DNA from: Epiperipatus broadwayi
Lineage: Eukaryota > Onychophora > Udeonychophora > Euonychophora > Peripatidae
DNA length: 64,000 nucleotides
NCBI GenBank assembly: GCA_028023455.1
Contig: JAQFVV010006471.1
Span: 1,224,123-1,288,122, forward strand
Direction: 5' to 3'
The notes beneath the pieces are model-generated. The model made no database searches and was not told the origin of the DNA. It saw only the letters and a program-made list of their open reading frames with translations. This document shows positions 13,354 to 25,239 of the stretch, piece by piece; the stretch's first letter is position 1; each line of letters begins with the position of its first letter. Both the position numbers and the translations under genes were made by a program.

Positions 13354-13544
13354 TTTTAGTTCTTTATTACTTTTACAATGCTTTTTATAAAGTACTAGAT
13401 GGTTTTGATTGCCCCAGAAATCTTCTTCAGAATTTCTACTTATATATTCAAATCTTAAGTAGAAGTTCTGAAGAAGATAGCTGGGACAATCACAACCATC
13501 TACTGTGGTGCATAAAACATTGGAAAAGTAATAAAGAATTAAAA
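13354..13544. repeat. Compact 191-bp hairpin (foldback MITE)
   Basis: The left arm starts TTTTAGTTCTTTATTACTTT and the right arm ends AAAGTAATAAAGAATTAAAA. Pairing continues inward for about 90 nt per arm, through TTCTTCAGAATTTCTACTT against AAGTAGAAGTTCTGAAGAA, with a loop of about a dozen bases near 13445. The two near-palindromic reading frames on opposite strands (13326-13550 and 13345-13572) encode similar peptides only because of this symmetry. The flanks carry AATATTA on both sides, a possible target duplication, but the surroundings are too AT-rich for certainty. Confidence 0.85.
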
Positions 13545-14320
13545 TATTAATATTATTTTTTAAATAAAACAACGTTTAAATATGTGAAAACTGCATTAAG
13601 TATTTGAGTATTAACAGACATTTTAATACACAATACATTGTAAAAATACAATGACACAGATGTAAAAAGGACAGCATAAAGAAATATATTAACTGTTTCC
13701 AAATAAATGTTTTATTTTTACAAAATAATATATACAGATAGTAATTAACTACCAGAGATTTCAAGTTCATGAAATTGATACTAAAGTATACATAATTTTT
13801 CTTTTTCATTATTAGTTTCAATTTTATTTTTAATATTTGAAAAATAAAAATGAAACATAAGATAACTAGAATATTCTCATTTTTTTAACGATTTTAAAGT
13901 TTCTAGAGTTTATTTTACAATACATTTATATTAAATTGTGTTCTCCATAACGTAACCCATATATTAGAATATGCTACATCTTTTTTAAATATACATGTCA
14001 ATCCATTTCAGCAAATAGTACTTTTCAAAAAGCATACAAAACTATTCTACATGATCAAGATTGATCTGCTAAATACAGAAGATCAATGAGTAATAAAAGT
14101 AGTTTTTTTCCTGAATAAAAATTTAAATATAATTTTAAAAAATAATAATACAATAGCATAGCTTTTTTTTAATGAATCTCCATCTCAAGTCAATGCTTTG
14201 GAATAAAGCACTCATGACTCAATATTTGTCTATCATGAGGAGGAAAAAAAATAGTGAATGAAATTTTAATTCAATATACATTTTATTTACAAAATAAAAT
14301 TATTATATTGTTTTTATTAC

Positions 14321-14398
14321 CTCTTGTTGTAAAAAGTTTGGCATGTGCAATTTTGGAGTAGTTTCTTTCTTTTCAACGGGAGCTTGAAATAATTCAGC
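14321..14398 (-). CDS. TOP3B: DNA/RNA topoisomerase 3-beta, coding exon 2
   Basis: The minus strand shows an AATAG acceptor before 14398 and a GAG/GTAATAAA donor after 14321. The exon is 78 nt, 26 codons, phase 0 at both ends. The translation is AELFQAPVEKKETTPKLHM then PNFLQQE. In the human protein the same position, directly after the WDKVDP motif, carries a recognisably similar AELF...KKE...PKL segment. This is a linker within the TOPRIM domain (residues about 79-104). It is far below the size usually called as an ORF. The frame joins exactly with 16768-17001 and 7776-7889. Confidence 0.93.
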
Positions 14399-16767
14399 CT
14401 ATTATAAAAATAATAAAAAAAAAAACATTATTATTTAAATATATTTGTAATTTAGATAATATCTAATTATATTAATCAAACTAAAACTTAATTATATAAT
14501 ATCAGAAATGATTTTTAAAAAAAAATGAGTTCAAAAAAAAAAACAAGTGCATTAGAACTAGGTTCAAGTTATTCATTGATGGAAACCATAAATCAGAAAC
14601 TTGGCTGGGGATATGGATAAGATAAACTGGAAATGAAGTTAGTAAACACTACCATTTAATATCTATTAATTAGTCAAATTTGAAACAAATAGCACTATTA
14701 CTGTGAAAGAAATTTCCTTACTTCTTTAAACTATGTGAAAAAATAGTGGGCATCAAATTTAACACAAGAAGAATTCTAATCATGAAGAAATCTTTTTACA
14801 CATAATCAGAGTAGTATATCATTTTTAAAAATATCTATATGAAAGACTATTTTTGTTATCAAAGTGATTAATTTACTTAATTTGAATTTAAACTGTTGTT
14901 AATTCAGTTGAAAAATTTAAACTTTAAAATATGCTGGTTGACCTCAACAAGTAAAAAGCATATCTTTATATAATTAACAAGTCATTTCATCATAACAGAT
15001 ACTGATTGCCATGGTGACCAAACACTGCATAGTGAGAAATGAATCCTTCTTGACTTGAAATGTCATAAAAGTTTAACAAGGGATATAATTTTAATACAAA
15101 AAAATTATAAAATTTGCCTAAAATTATGCATAAACTCTAAAATGTAGAAACTAAAATTAAATAAGAAATGATAAACCAAACTATATTAAAAATGGCAAAT
15201 AATAGTAAATTACCATCAACAATAACATAACTGTAAATATAAACAAATGGAATAGCCAATACCCTTAGTGGGACATTAATAATATAATTGTTAAAACAAT
15301 AAATGAAAATGAATCACAACTCATCACACAATTCTCTATCATTTAGATTCCTCTGAGCCTATCATTTATTACAGAAACTTATCCACATATTCTCACAATG
15401 TGAGTGTTTGTATTTAATAATTAGGATTTATGTGATGTATTATGAATAATATTGCAAGTCTTATTTAACAAATATACATATGGTCAACTAATATTACGTA
15501 ATCACCATTTCATATACTTACCCAGGCTATTAATAACAATAGCAAACTGTCCATCAATAGTGGGTACTAGATAGGAATTTTATGCACAAATCTTCTTGCA
15601 TACATTGATTACTAAGGCCTGCACTTGGTGGGATTACGGCATGGAGAATTTGTTGCTGTTATTATCAATTAATGTTAATTCAAATATAATAAATGCATTA
15701 TAATTCTGAATTTAAATATAAAATAATAAACTACATATTATTAGATATCCTATGAAAATACAATGGCAAAAAATATTTGTAAATGAATTACATAGATCTT
15801 AGAAAAATAAAATTTAAATATGGGATATTCCATATCTCCAACATTATAGAAAAAAAAAATGTTGTTAATGCAGAAATTATGTAGTTCTTGTTCTCTTGAA
15901 TCAGTATCCAGGAGAGATTATATTAAAACCAATAATAAGAGACAAAAATTGCTTATTTCTATATTAAAAAACAAAATACTAAACAGAATAATGAATGAAA
16001 GTGTTGTATTCAACTTCATAAAATTTCATGTGTCAAATAAAAACATATTCCATTTATTTCTGTAGTGGTTAAAGTTTATATAGATGCTATTTATGAATCT
16101 TGAGAATGAGTTACTACTTTATATTTGTTTTGGCATATTATTAGCAAGAGAATTTTTGAAAATCTTGCTATAATGAGAAAGGACAACCAAATCACTGTAT
16201 CATTGATTTTCTTAAAAGATTTATCATGTCTTAATTCTACTTCTATAATATTAAAATATCTGCTAACACAGCTATAAACTGTTAGCTTGCAGTTTGGAAA
16301 TCAATCTGTTAAATTTTGCATTCTTTTTTTTAATTTCCTTATTAGCACAATTTAAATTCATTCTTCCTTCTCTAGACAAATTAAATGTAACTTATGCTTA
16401 TAGTTAACAGTTTTGATAGCTTAAGGATTTTTTTTTTTTTTTGGAAAGAATATTTAACATAAAATAAACCACAGATATAGCAATCAGAGAAGTGTTACAA
16501 TCGTTTTTTGTTTTATGATCAATGCATCGACATTTAAATGACAAACCGAAATTAACTTGGGACTTTTATTTTCTAACTAAAAATAGCCAGACAAACAATT
16601 TTACACTCTGCAGTTCCAGCTGCATTCGATTTTATAATCTTAGGCATAATAGGAAGATATACTAATATCGCGAAATCCTTCCATATGTAATGCATTTACA
16701 AATACAATGTATATTTTTTTACTTTCATAACTTAAATTCTACTAAATTTTAAATAAGCATTACTTAC
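14399..16767 (-). other. TOP3B: TOP3B intron 1 (between coding exons 1 and 2)
   Basis: This 2.4-kb phase-0 intron is bounded by the donor GTAAGTAATG on the minus strand at 16767. It contains a diverged foldback arm near 14565-14640 (TTCATTGATGGAAACCATAA and following) and a partial arm at 15556-15660, listed separately. I see nothing else. The small frame at 15859-16065 has no recognisable motif. Confidence 0.85.
15556..15660. repeat. Partial foldback arm
   Basis: GTACTAGATAGGAATTTTAT, then a version of CACAAGCCTTCTGGCATCC and ATTGATTACT, then a version of TGTATGGAGAGTTTTG, follow each other in the same order as in the right arms at 5600-5705 and 29955-30045. The copy is degraded and has no partner arm nearby. 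Confidence 0.7.
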
Positions 16768-17003
16768 TGGATCAACTTTATCCCAGCTATTATACTTTCC
16801 AATAAAATCCAAACCCATAACATGGCCACAAACAGAGGTCATTTTGAATCGCACAGATTCACCTTTAAATGTTCCTAAATATTCATGTATATAACAAGCT
16901 CCATTGAAACCTTTTCTTGTAGTCAGTCGTCCACTGGATAATATTTGAGCGAGAGATTGAGCAAGAGAAGGTTTTTCAGCTACCATTAAAATGGTCTTCA
17001 TGA
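16768..17003 (-). CDS. TOP3B: DNA/RNA topoisomerase 3-beta, first coding exon (start codon)
   Basis: The ATG is at 17001-16999 on the minus strand, preceded by ATATTTTAACAG/TC, so a splice acceptor sits only 2 nt upstream of the start and a 5' UTR exon must lie further upstream. The exon ends CCA/GTAAGT at 16768, giving 78 codons. It translates MKTILMVAEKPSLAQSLAQI and later contains GFNGACYIHEYLGTF, VRFKMTSVCGHVMGLDF and GKYNSWDKVDP. MVAEKPS is the first TOPRIM motif, with the conserved glutamate at E9. The start matches the MKT(V/I)LMVAEKPSLA start known for topoisomerase 3-beta and distinguishes it from the alpha paralogue. The protein acts on negatively supercoiled DNA and on mRNA. Introns 1, 2 and 3 are all in phase 0. 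Confidence 0.96.
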
Positions 17004-20000
17004 CTGTTAAAATATTTTACAGATTAAATCAACAAAGTACGAAGAGCAAGAATAATTGTGAATAAGATTTTGATAAATCACATTAATTTTCAGCCATCTT
17101 GTAAGTCCGAACTTATCATTCAAAAAAAAAAAAAAAATCAAACAAAAATAATAGTTTAATAGGATAATTATAGAATATTATTATTATTAAAAGCAATTTT
17201 TATTTAACAGTTAATTAATTTTATTGAATATTTTGTACTCTTTTTTTTTAATTTTAAGAACCAATGAAATGCTCTATTGCCATTTGTATTTATAGTCGTG
17301 AATCCCTTTTGGGTTATTTGCGTCCATAGTTACAATATAATTTGGGATTTTATTTCATAAAGGAAATTTTGGTGAGATTTTACTTTTAAAAATGCTTACA
17401 AAATTAGCAGTCTTTTTTTTTTATTAGGTTTTTTAAATCTTATTTGAGATCAATTAATCACATTGTTGTTTTAGGCCTTTATTGCAGGTTTTCCCTTTGC
17501 GTTAGTTTGAACCTTTAATATATTGATCGTTTTATGTTATTTTATTTAGTGTTGTCAAATTTACATTAATATCGATAATGCTGTCCTAAAAAAAAAAAAA
17601 AATCCATTCTTGATATTTTGATGTTAGTATTTAAAAATAAGATTGTTAGTCATTTGATTAATTGTGATAAAGAGATAAGAAAACAAATTTAAAATAAAGG
17701 ATTTCATTAACAATTAATAAATTGAGATATGTATAAGGCAATAAAGTAAGTCAGTCTCCAGGTAGCTCATTGTAGGGCATGGGCATCTTATAGCTTCTCT
17801 TAAGCTGTGAAGAAGCAGTCATTATACACTGGGCTCATTAATTGTCGGATAGTGAGGATTTAAGTGTTTTTCCAACCTTGTTTTATCCATTGCCAGTGTC
17901 TTGAAAGGAAAAAAAAGTAATATTGATTAGGAACGGAATATTTTCAAGTTTTTTTTTTTTTTTCTGAGCAGTATTCGATCTCAGATCGTGAAAAGGCTGG
18001 CAGATGAGTCATTCCTGTATTACGAGTGGATTGTACATCAGTTCTTCAAGCTCACTATGTTTATATAAACTCACTATGTTTTGATTTTATTTATATTATA
18101 ATTATCATTGCAGAATTGGTTAATAATATAAAGAATAATTTCCTACATAAACATCCAACGGTTTTATGCGGAAAAATGATATAGCGATGTATCAGCAATA
18201 TATATATATATGATGCTGAATTATTCAAAGTTTAAACGATGGATTGGAAGTTCATTAAACATATATATTCGAAAAGTTTTGGAATATACACTGAAAACAA
18301 TTACATACGATTGGTAGTGAATTTAAATTTGAATTCTAATATTAAAGTATATAAACACTATAATGCAAAAGTAATTAAAATATTTATAAATGGAAAAATA
18401 TAAACAGTTAAATAAGAGATGTTAGTTTCAAAAATATTAATTGACCATTACCAAGAAACTCATAAATATCAGAAAAAAGTGTGATTTAGCAAATGGGTTA
18501 TCTGTTTTGTCGAAAACTTCCACTTGTAAACATGATCATGCAATATATATGTTGTGGTCATAACTCCACAATTTTATTAAAAGTCATATAATTTTATCAA
18601 AATTCATATCATAATTATTAAACGTAATCAAATTTTGTAATGAGGCAAAAAAAAAAGTGGATTGTATTTTAAATATGGCATATAATCACAAACTACCATT
18701 GATAATCAAATATTATTGCTAGCATAGTATTTTACTAGTTATTTAATTCAATTTTGCCTATAAGTAGAGAAAGATATAAATAAATTCATGAAAGTCTTTG
18801 ATTTTTTTATGTATTTATCAAATAAAAGATTTAACGTATATTAAATTGGTTATTTCATAATATTGAGATTTAATTTTATGAAAATGTGTCTCAAATCTGC
18901 AAGAGTACTATCAAAGTATCGCAAGTTTCTTGACCTTGAACTAACGTGTGATTAATTGTTACTCTATCATTATAAGATATGTTAAAAAGATTATATAATT
19001 ATGAAGAGATTAGTGAGGACACTAGACAGCTAATGAGCTCCATACATTATTATACATATAAGTAAGCATTTTTAAAATGATAAATCAACTCCCAATATAT
19101 ATATATTGCAATATCTGTATGAAAGATAAATTTTAATAATACACAAATACGATTTATATGTTTTGTGTGTGAAATGTTTTATTTTTCTATTCTTATGAAG
19201 GAAGTCTGAATTTTTAGAATGCAACATTTGAGATTTGGAGTTGAATATATCTGATTCAAAAGTTGTAGTATTAATAATTATTGCATAAAAGTAATTATTT
19301 CTAATAATACCTTGTAGTGGTAATAATTCTGAAATGACTTGATGTGATAATCACTGTGGTGAATGACTTCTCTGGATTGATGAATATATGTGAATAAATC
19401 ATTCTTGACTTAATTTGGGAATCTCATACTAGATCATTTTGTGTTAAAATAACTACAAAAGAATCACAGTTGATATTTTTGATAGCATTTTGAAAACGGA
19501 TAATCAGGAAAAATAATAAAAATGCCCTTATCTATTGTGTTTATAAAATGCATTGTAATTAATAAACACGAGTTATTACTGAAAATGTCTGCCAAATGGC
19601 TAATATAATTCTTACATTTTACTTGATTCATATATAACACACTCTTTGTGAGCATGTATGTACAAAATTTTAATCTTTCAAATAATACTATTATATATAA
19701 ATTTTGACTTCATTTTTTTTTTACAATAGATATGTAACTCGGTGTCTTCACTGTCTCTTTATTGTTCAATTTAACATAATACACAACCTTTCTTTTTTGT
19801 ATTTTTTATAAATTATTTGTTTCTTCTAATTTCCGCTGAATCTAGCTTTTATTAACGATCTATAAATATTTTACTATATTATATTGTTCAATAATATATC
19901 AAATATTAATTCCAATATATTATACTTCTTATTTCCAAATGAATATAATTTACAGATATGATTAAAGTAATAAAAAAAGTGGTAAAATATATTACAATTG

Positions 20001-22900
20001 TATATGTATAGTATATAGGTATGTTATTATATAATAAAATGAATTATATGATTATAAAACTTTTATATTTAAAATTGTTATGTAATATGATTATAAGAAA
20101 CAGAATGTAGAAGTCTATTAATTATTTATATATATATAAGGTTTCTTATTTTAATTTTGTTTGTTAGAAACTGCTTTGTGTACAATTGTAATCATTTGAA
20201 ATGAAAAGTAAGTTGATTTATGATATATTTTATGCAATGCAAAATAATAAAATATTTATATATCTGATGAAAGCACAGCAGAAATAAAAGGAAAAATAAA
20301 ATTACTGTCAAAAAAGAGGGGGTACTGGTATAATAAATATGTATTCACAAATATAAATATATGATTTTATATAACTACAAATAATTATCTTAATTTGTAT
20401 GGTCTTTTTATTCTCTATTAGACATGGATCATTGGCAAATTCATTCTTCTATCTTATGATCTTTTCAGTTATGTTCTTGATCTTTCAAAAATTTATGGCT
20501 AGTTTTTTAATATAAGTATATTGTTTTTACTGAACTCAATGTAATTTAGAAGGGATTTGAACTGAAACTTTCAATCTTCCTGCAGCTATTGTTCATTATT
20601 GGGCTCATTGAGTGTTTTCTTTTGCTATTTCATTCTACAGTTTGGATTCACTTTTTTTCTCAGTATAAGGTGAATTTTTTTTTCCAACTTTACTACTGAT
20701 TTATTTCTTAGTTCATTTTATATAATTAACATGCTATTTTAGCACTTTGCCATTGGCATTCTTTAATGTAAATATATGATGATTTATAATCTTATTTCTT
20801 CTACCCTTTCCCCTTATTGTTTGAATAAAGTGTCATATAACATTTCATTTACAGATTTAAATCATTTGTTTTGAATTAATTTATTTTTTGAATAGTAAGA
20901 TCAGGCATTTTAATGTTCTTTGAATCAACCCTTTTTAATGTATTTCTTCCACTTGCATACATTGATATCCTTTCATTCTCTCTCATTTACTAGTTTTTAT
21001 ATTTTAATATCTTCCATTCATTTGCAACAAATTTAAATGTTCTAAGTTTTATGATATTTGTGACCATATGCATAATTTTCATATAATATTCTTTTTTTTT
21101 GCAAATCAATGTCTAAATGACATTTATGTAATATTTATGCCCCTTTTTTTTTTCTACAGCTGTTAAAACTATGTGTTATCATGATACAGCCATTTGTGGT
21201 AGAAACATCTTCATTACATATCCAGAAGAGTTCTGGCATATTGCAAGGTTATTTATGTAGACAACTTTTTTAATATGTATTATTTGAATGCCAATAATTA
21301 CTGCAATTAGTTATCTGACTATCGTTTGGACAGTGATTGCTTGCTATACAAAGCATTTTTTGTTTTAATTCTCATTATTAGCCAACTATTTCTTCTTTAA
21401 TTGGTATTCTGAAAAGGCATTATGGTTATCCCTTTCTCTTTATTACATTTTAGATTGACATTTATGCAGTTAATTTATTGCTCCATATCAATAATTATAA
21501 AAATAAATGTATATCATATTTATTATTTCCAAATAGTTCTAAATACAGTTACTAGTTTAAATTCTCTTGCTATATAGTTATTAGTGAAATTATTTTGTTT
21601 CAAATATTATCATTAGTGCTTTATTGCGTAGCTGACTACAGTTGTCTTTTTTGATTTTGATAGCATGTCTGAAGTACTGTCTGTGCAATGATCCTTTATT
21701 CTTCATATAAACTATATGAGAGGGATTGCTATTATATTAAAGACTGATGAGTCAGTTATTAAAATTATTTCAGAATCATTTGAAAAATGCCTAGAATGAG
21801 CCTACTAATCTAATCCTGTTAATCATTTCTTGCTTATTTCAAATAATACTACTTGAAACGCTGTGTAATTACTAACCTGTATTGTCTATTTGTGTGTTAT
21901 TACTAACAAGTTGTTTGTATTTGGAATGTTTAAATAAAGTTTAAAATTTTCTATACATTCAACATTCACTCATAAATGCGGGAAATAGTCCAATATATCA
22001 CATCTTATAATATAATTACAAACCTTCAGACAAATTTTCTGAGTTTGTTTATTCCATATCTTTTTATGAACCTTAATGCTGTATGATTCATTAAATCTCT
22101 AAAATTAAGATTATGTTCTTTCTTTAGTAATTCCTATAATGGTTGAGCCATATTAGTCTTGTTTTTGGAAAGTAATTAAAAAAAATTTAGAACATCTAAG
22201 AAAGCTTTTAATTTCTTTATATTTGTAAGCACCATTGCTTCTTGTGTTGCTTTTACTTTATCAGTTATAGGACAACAATATTATTTTAAAATAATATTGC
22301 ATGTAAAACTTAATTCCTTTCCAAACATTTGTTCAGCATTTGTATGCTCTCCAATTTTTACAAATTATTCATATCTTATATTAACTAAGTATTTGATATG
22401 TAATCAAAATACACAATGATTTTTTTTCATTCCATTTATGAGAGTGTTTATTTGAGATTGCAAAAAGTCAGGAGATACAGTTGTATAACAAGCTAATTTT
22501 TTTCATTTAAATAATAATGTTGGAATAAACAAGATTATTTCACTTGATTTCTCTTCCATTTGAATTTGATGATAGATTGATTTATAAACTTGATATGAAT
22601 AGCATTATGCACCTTTCATGTTTGGAGTAAGGTAAAAACTTAATGCTTCAGATTCCATCTCTTAAAGGGAATGGGGCTGTTCTGGATTTAAATGATGCTA
22701 CTATTATTTCTTTTTTTATTGGGATTATTTTAAAATACTGAGTGTTTTTTTTTTTAAATAACTTGTGAAACAATAAAAAAATTGTTATCATTTAATACTG
22801 TATTATAAAAACAATCTAAAAACCATTGTAATATTAATTTTACTCTTTTTTAAAAAAAAAGTGCAATTATTATCTCAATTATTTTTATTCTAATCCAATG
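17004..22900. other. Intergenic or 5' region between TOP3B and RLIG1, left part
   Basis: The TOP3B 5' UTR exon and promoter should lie in this direction on the minus strand, but I cannot locate them. The segment 17270-17340 is the least AT-biased nearby DNA and is a weak guess. Around 17740-18060 the sequence is again less AT-rich and includes GATCTCAGATCGTG, which may be part of an old tRNA-derived SINE, but no full A and B box pair is clear. The rest holds poly-T runs and no recognised gene. Confidence 0.35.
21885..22180. repeat. Dispersed repeat, copy 1 of a local pair
   Basis: The sequence around GTGTGTTATTACTAACAAGT, GGAAATAGTCCAATATATC and CCTTCAGACAAATTTTCTGA corresponds in order to 23105-23420. 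There the matching phrases are GTGTGCTATTACTAATAGTT, CGAAAATAGTCCTAACATA and TTTTCAGGCAAACATATC. It is diverged, without recognised coding content. It could be two fragments of one old transposon. Confidence 0.5.
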
Positions 22901-22908
22901 TTGTCTTT

Positions 22909-23090
22909 GGCAGGATGGCTTAATTGGTTAGAGCATTACCTTAAAATTCAATATTTAAGAATCTAATGGTCTAGATTCAATTATTGTCACTGGTCATGCC
23001 AACAATGCCCAAAGAAAAGAGAAAACTGGTTAGGCCAACAATACTTGAAGAAAAGAGAAAAATAATACCACTCAAAACACTATATATATA
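22909..23090 (+). repeat. tRNA-derived SINE-like repeat
   Basis: GGCAGGATGGCTTAATTGG then TTAGAGCATTACC resembles the 5' end of a tRNA with an A box (22916-22927). About 45 bases further on, GGTCTAGATTCAATTATTGT resembles a B box, and CTGGTCATGCC can pair with the GGCAGGAT start as an acceptor stem. A body with two AAAGAAAAGAGAAAA-type segments separated by GGCCAACAATACTTGAAG follows to about 23090. Acceptor and T-arm pairing are imperfect, so a SINE relic is more likely than a working tRNA gene. Confidence 0.55.
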
Positions 23091-23099
23091 TGTATGTAT

Positions 23100-23420
23100 G
23101 TATTAACCTGTGTGCTATTACTAATAGTTGAATATAATTGGAAAATTTAAATGAAGATAAATTTTCTTAAAGACTTTCAATATTTAATATTAGATGACGA
23201 AAATAGTCCTAACATATAAATACAACTAAAATGCTATCATAAATTTTCAGGCAAACATATCTTCAACAATTTATTTTTCAGTAGCTATTTGTTCATTTGT
23301 ATAACATACATTTACATTAGTTTCTTTGTAATTAATTCTTTTTGTAAGCCTAGATTTTTTATTATCCTGATATTTATAAGACTCATATCCTTATTAATAT
23401 TTTTTATAATGGATGATACA
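23100..23420. repeat. Dispersed repeat, copy 2 of a local pair
   Basis: This is the counterpart of 21885-22180, in the same orientation, directly after the SINE-like repeat. The open frame at 23289-23477 is hydrophobic and low-complexity, and I do not consider it a gene. Confidence 0.45.
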
Positions 23421-23479
23421 TTATTTCTAAACAAATTATCTGTATTTAAGATTTTAATTTCTTCAGAGTCTGAATAAGA

Positions 23480-25235
23480 ATCTTTTCTTTTTGCAGATTA
23501 CACATACATCTTGTACATATTGATGTATGATTTTCATAAAAATGATAAACAACAATTTTATTTTTTAATATTATTTTTTAAAATAAATGTTATTAAGCAT
23601 AATTAACAATTACTCAAACAAAAATAATAATTAAATAAGTTACTTTGCACTATTTGTGAAATAAAAAGGCCTGCAAGACAATAGAAATTAATTAAAATAT
23701 TTTTTATATAGATTAGTAACATGAATAAGATTAAATGTGTATATAATTAACATTGGTAATACATTTTAAAAAGAAAAAAAAAAAAACAATCTAAATTTAT
23801 GGTCTATATATCATTAGAAATTCAAGAGGGATCAGGTTCCAAGTGGCTACTACAATATCAGTAGGGCAGGGACTGATTTCTGGCTTTAATTTTTTACAAT
23901 TTACTGATAAAAAGGGATTTAAGTTTCAGAGATGTCAGGTTAAATATAAGATATCTCAAGAACCAAAGGGTAAATGTCAATCTTATATTAGGAAACAGTC
24001 TTGAATATTTTCAATAACGACTGTTGATGAGAAAGATTGATTTTTTATGTACAACTTCTCCAAACTTTTAAAGTGATTGCTCTTTTTTCAATTTATGGAA
24101 GGCTGTACTAAATTTATTGATACTCGTTCTTTATCTTGACAATCTATGATAAATGTTATCATGCTTCTCATCCTAGTTTAATGTGTTTTCATTTTCTTTA
24201 TGAGCACATAATCTTTTGATTATTATAATGATTATTTCCTCCAATGCCAAAAAATATTTTTGAATTTATTATTAAATAATTTATATTGTAATGAAGCAGA
24301 TAGTCATTGATGTAACATTTAAATTTAATATGATATTGGCTATTGTGCACCATAATTTAACAAAGTGCACTATCTTTTATGTATGTGTGTGTATGTGCAA
24401 TATTGTAGAGGCAACTACTTTTCACATGTGTTGATACACACTTTACCATCAATAATTCTTTACATAAACGAGCAATTATTGGCCATGCCTAGTTTGAACT
24501 TATTGTGAGCCTAATTTTTCAATCACTATATTACTTGTACAAATTCAGTTTATATAGCAAAGGAAATTGTGATCATTAGTAGTTACATTTATTAAACTGA
24601 CATTTTATTTAATATTTAGTGTTTATTAAAACTAAAGCACTCTATTGAGCCTCTGCATAGTTAATTTGAGATTTCAGATCATTTATGATATACATAAATT
24701 ATACTAATATACCGATTTTGCTTTTTGATTCTTCACAGCATCAATAAATTAAGCTTAAATACCAACAGAACTAACAAAAAAGGATGATATTCCAAACTTT
24801 TCATAATTAATTAATATTTGACTATTGGTTAAGCATACTCAATGGGAGTTACAGTTATTTTCATTTCAATTTCATATATACATGTATATAATTATATGAC
24901 AATAATTAGGTTTTTCAGGGGGAAAAAACTTTTAAGGCACTATTCTTTTTGTAAAAACAGTTGTTTACCTCCAGCCAATGACAGCAATACATGAGTTCCA
25001 CTCATAATGATAAAAATTAATTATTTACAATTACATTGCAGCAAACAAGAAATAGTAAAATAGCATTTAATAAATGGAATGATATAAGTGTATAAGTTTG
25101 AAATTATAAGATTATATTAAGGATTGTGATACTATTTTCAGGTCCATATGTTGCTTTCATTGCATCAAAAAAAGATCTAGAATGATCATGGTGTCTGTAT
25201 CTTTGCAGTTTTCATCCAGTTTTTGAAACCTTCAG
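23480..25235. other. Unassigned AT-rich DNA
   Basis: No gene or transposon domain was recognised here. There are short (GT) and (AT) tracts near 24385 and 24880. Confidence 0.5.
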
Positions 25236-25239
25236 ATCT

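Larger units (their letters stand above)
7890..14320 (-). other. TOP3B: TOP3B intron 2
   Basis: This is a 6.4-kb phase-0 intron. It contains a decayed coding-like stretch (9480-9905), a LINE family C fragment (10800-12580), a diverged foldback (12590-13010) and a short hairpin element (13354-13544), each listed separately. The rest is AT-rich, including an (AT)-dominated tract at about 10280-10500, and 7890-9470 and 13550-14320 show nothing else. Confidence 0.85.

Noticed and set aside
21160-21247. Exon-like stretch after TTTTCTACAG with an open frame
   Set aside because: Only about 29 codons, no family recognised, weak donor GTTATT, and it lies between old repeats.
22909-23000. Functional tRNA gene
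   Set aside because: A and B boxes are degenerate and the cloverleaf pairs imperfectly; a SINE relic fits better.
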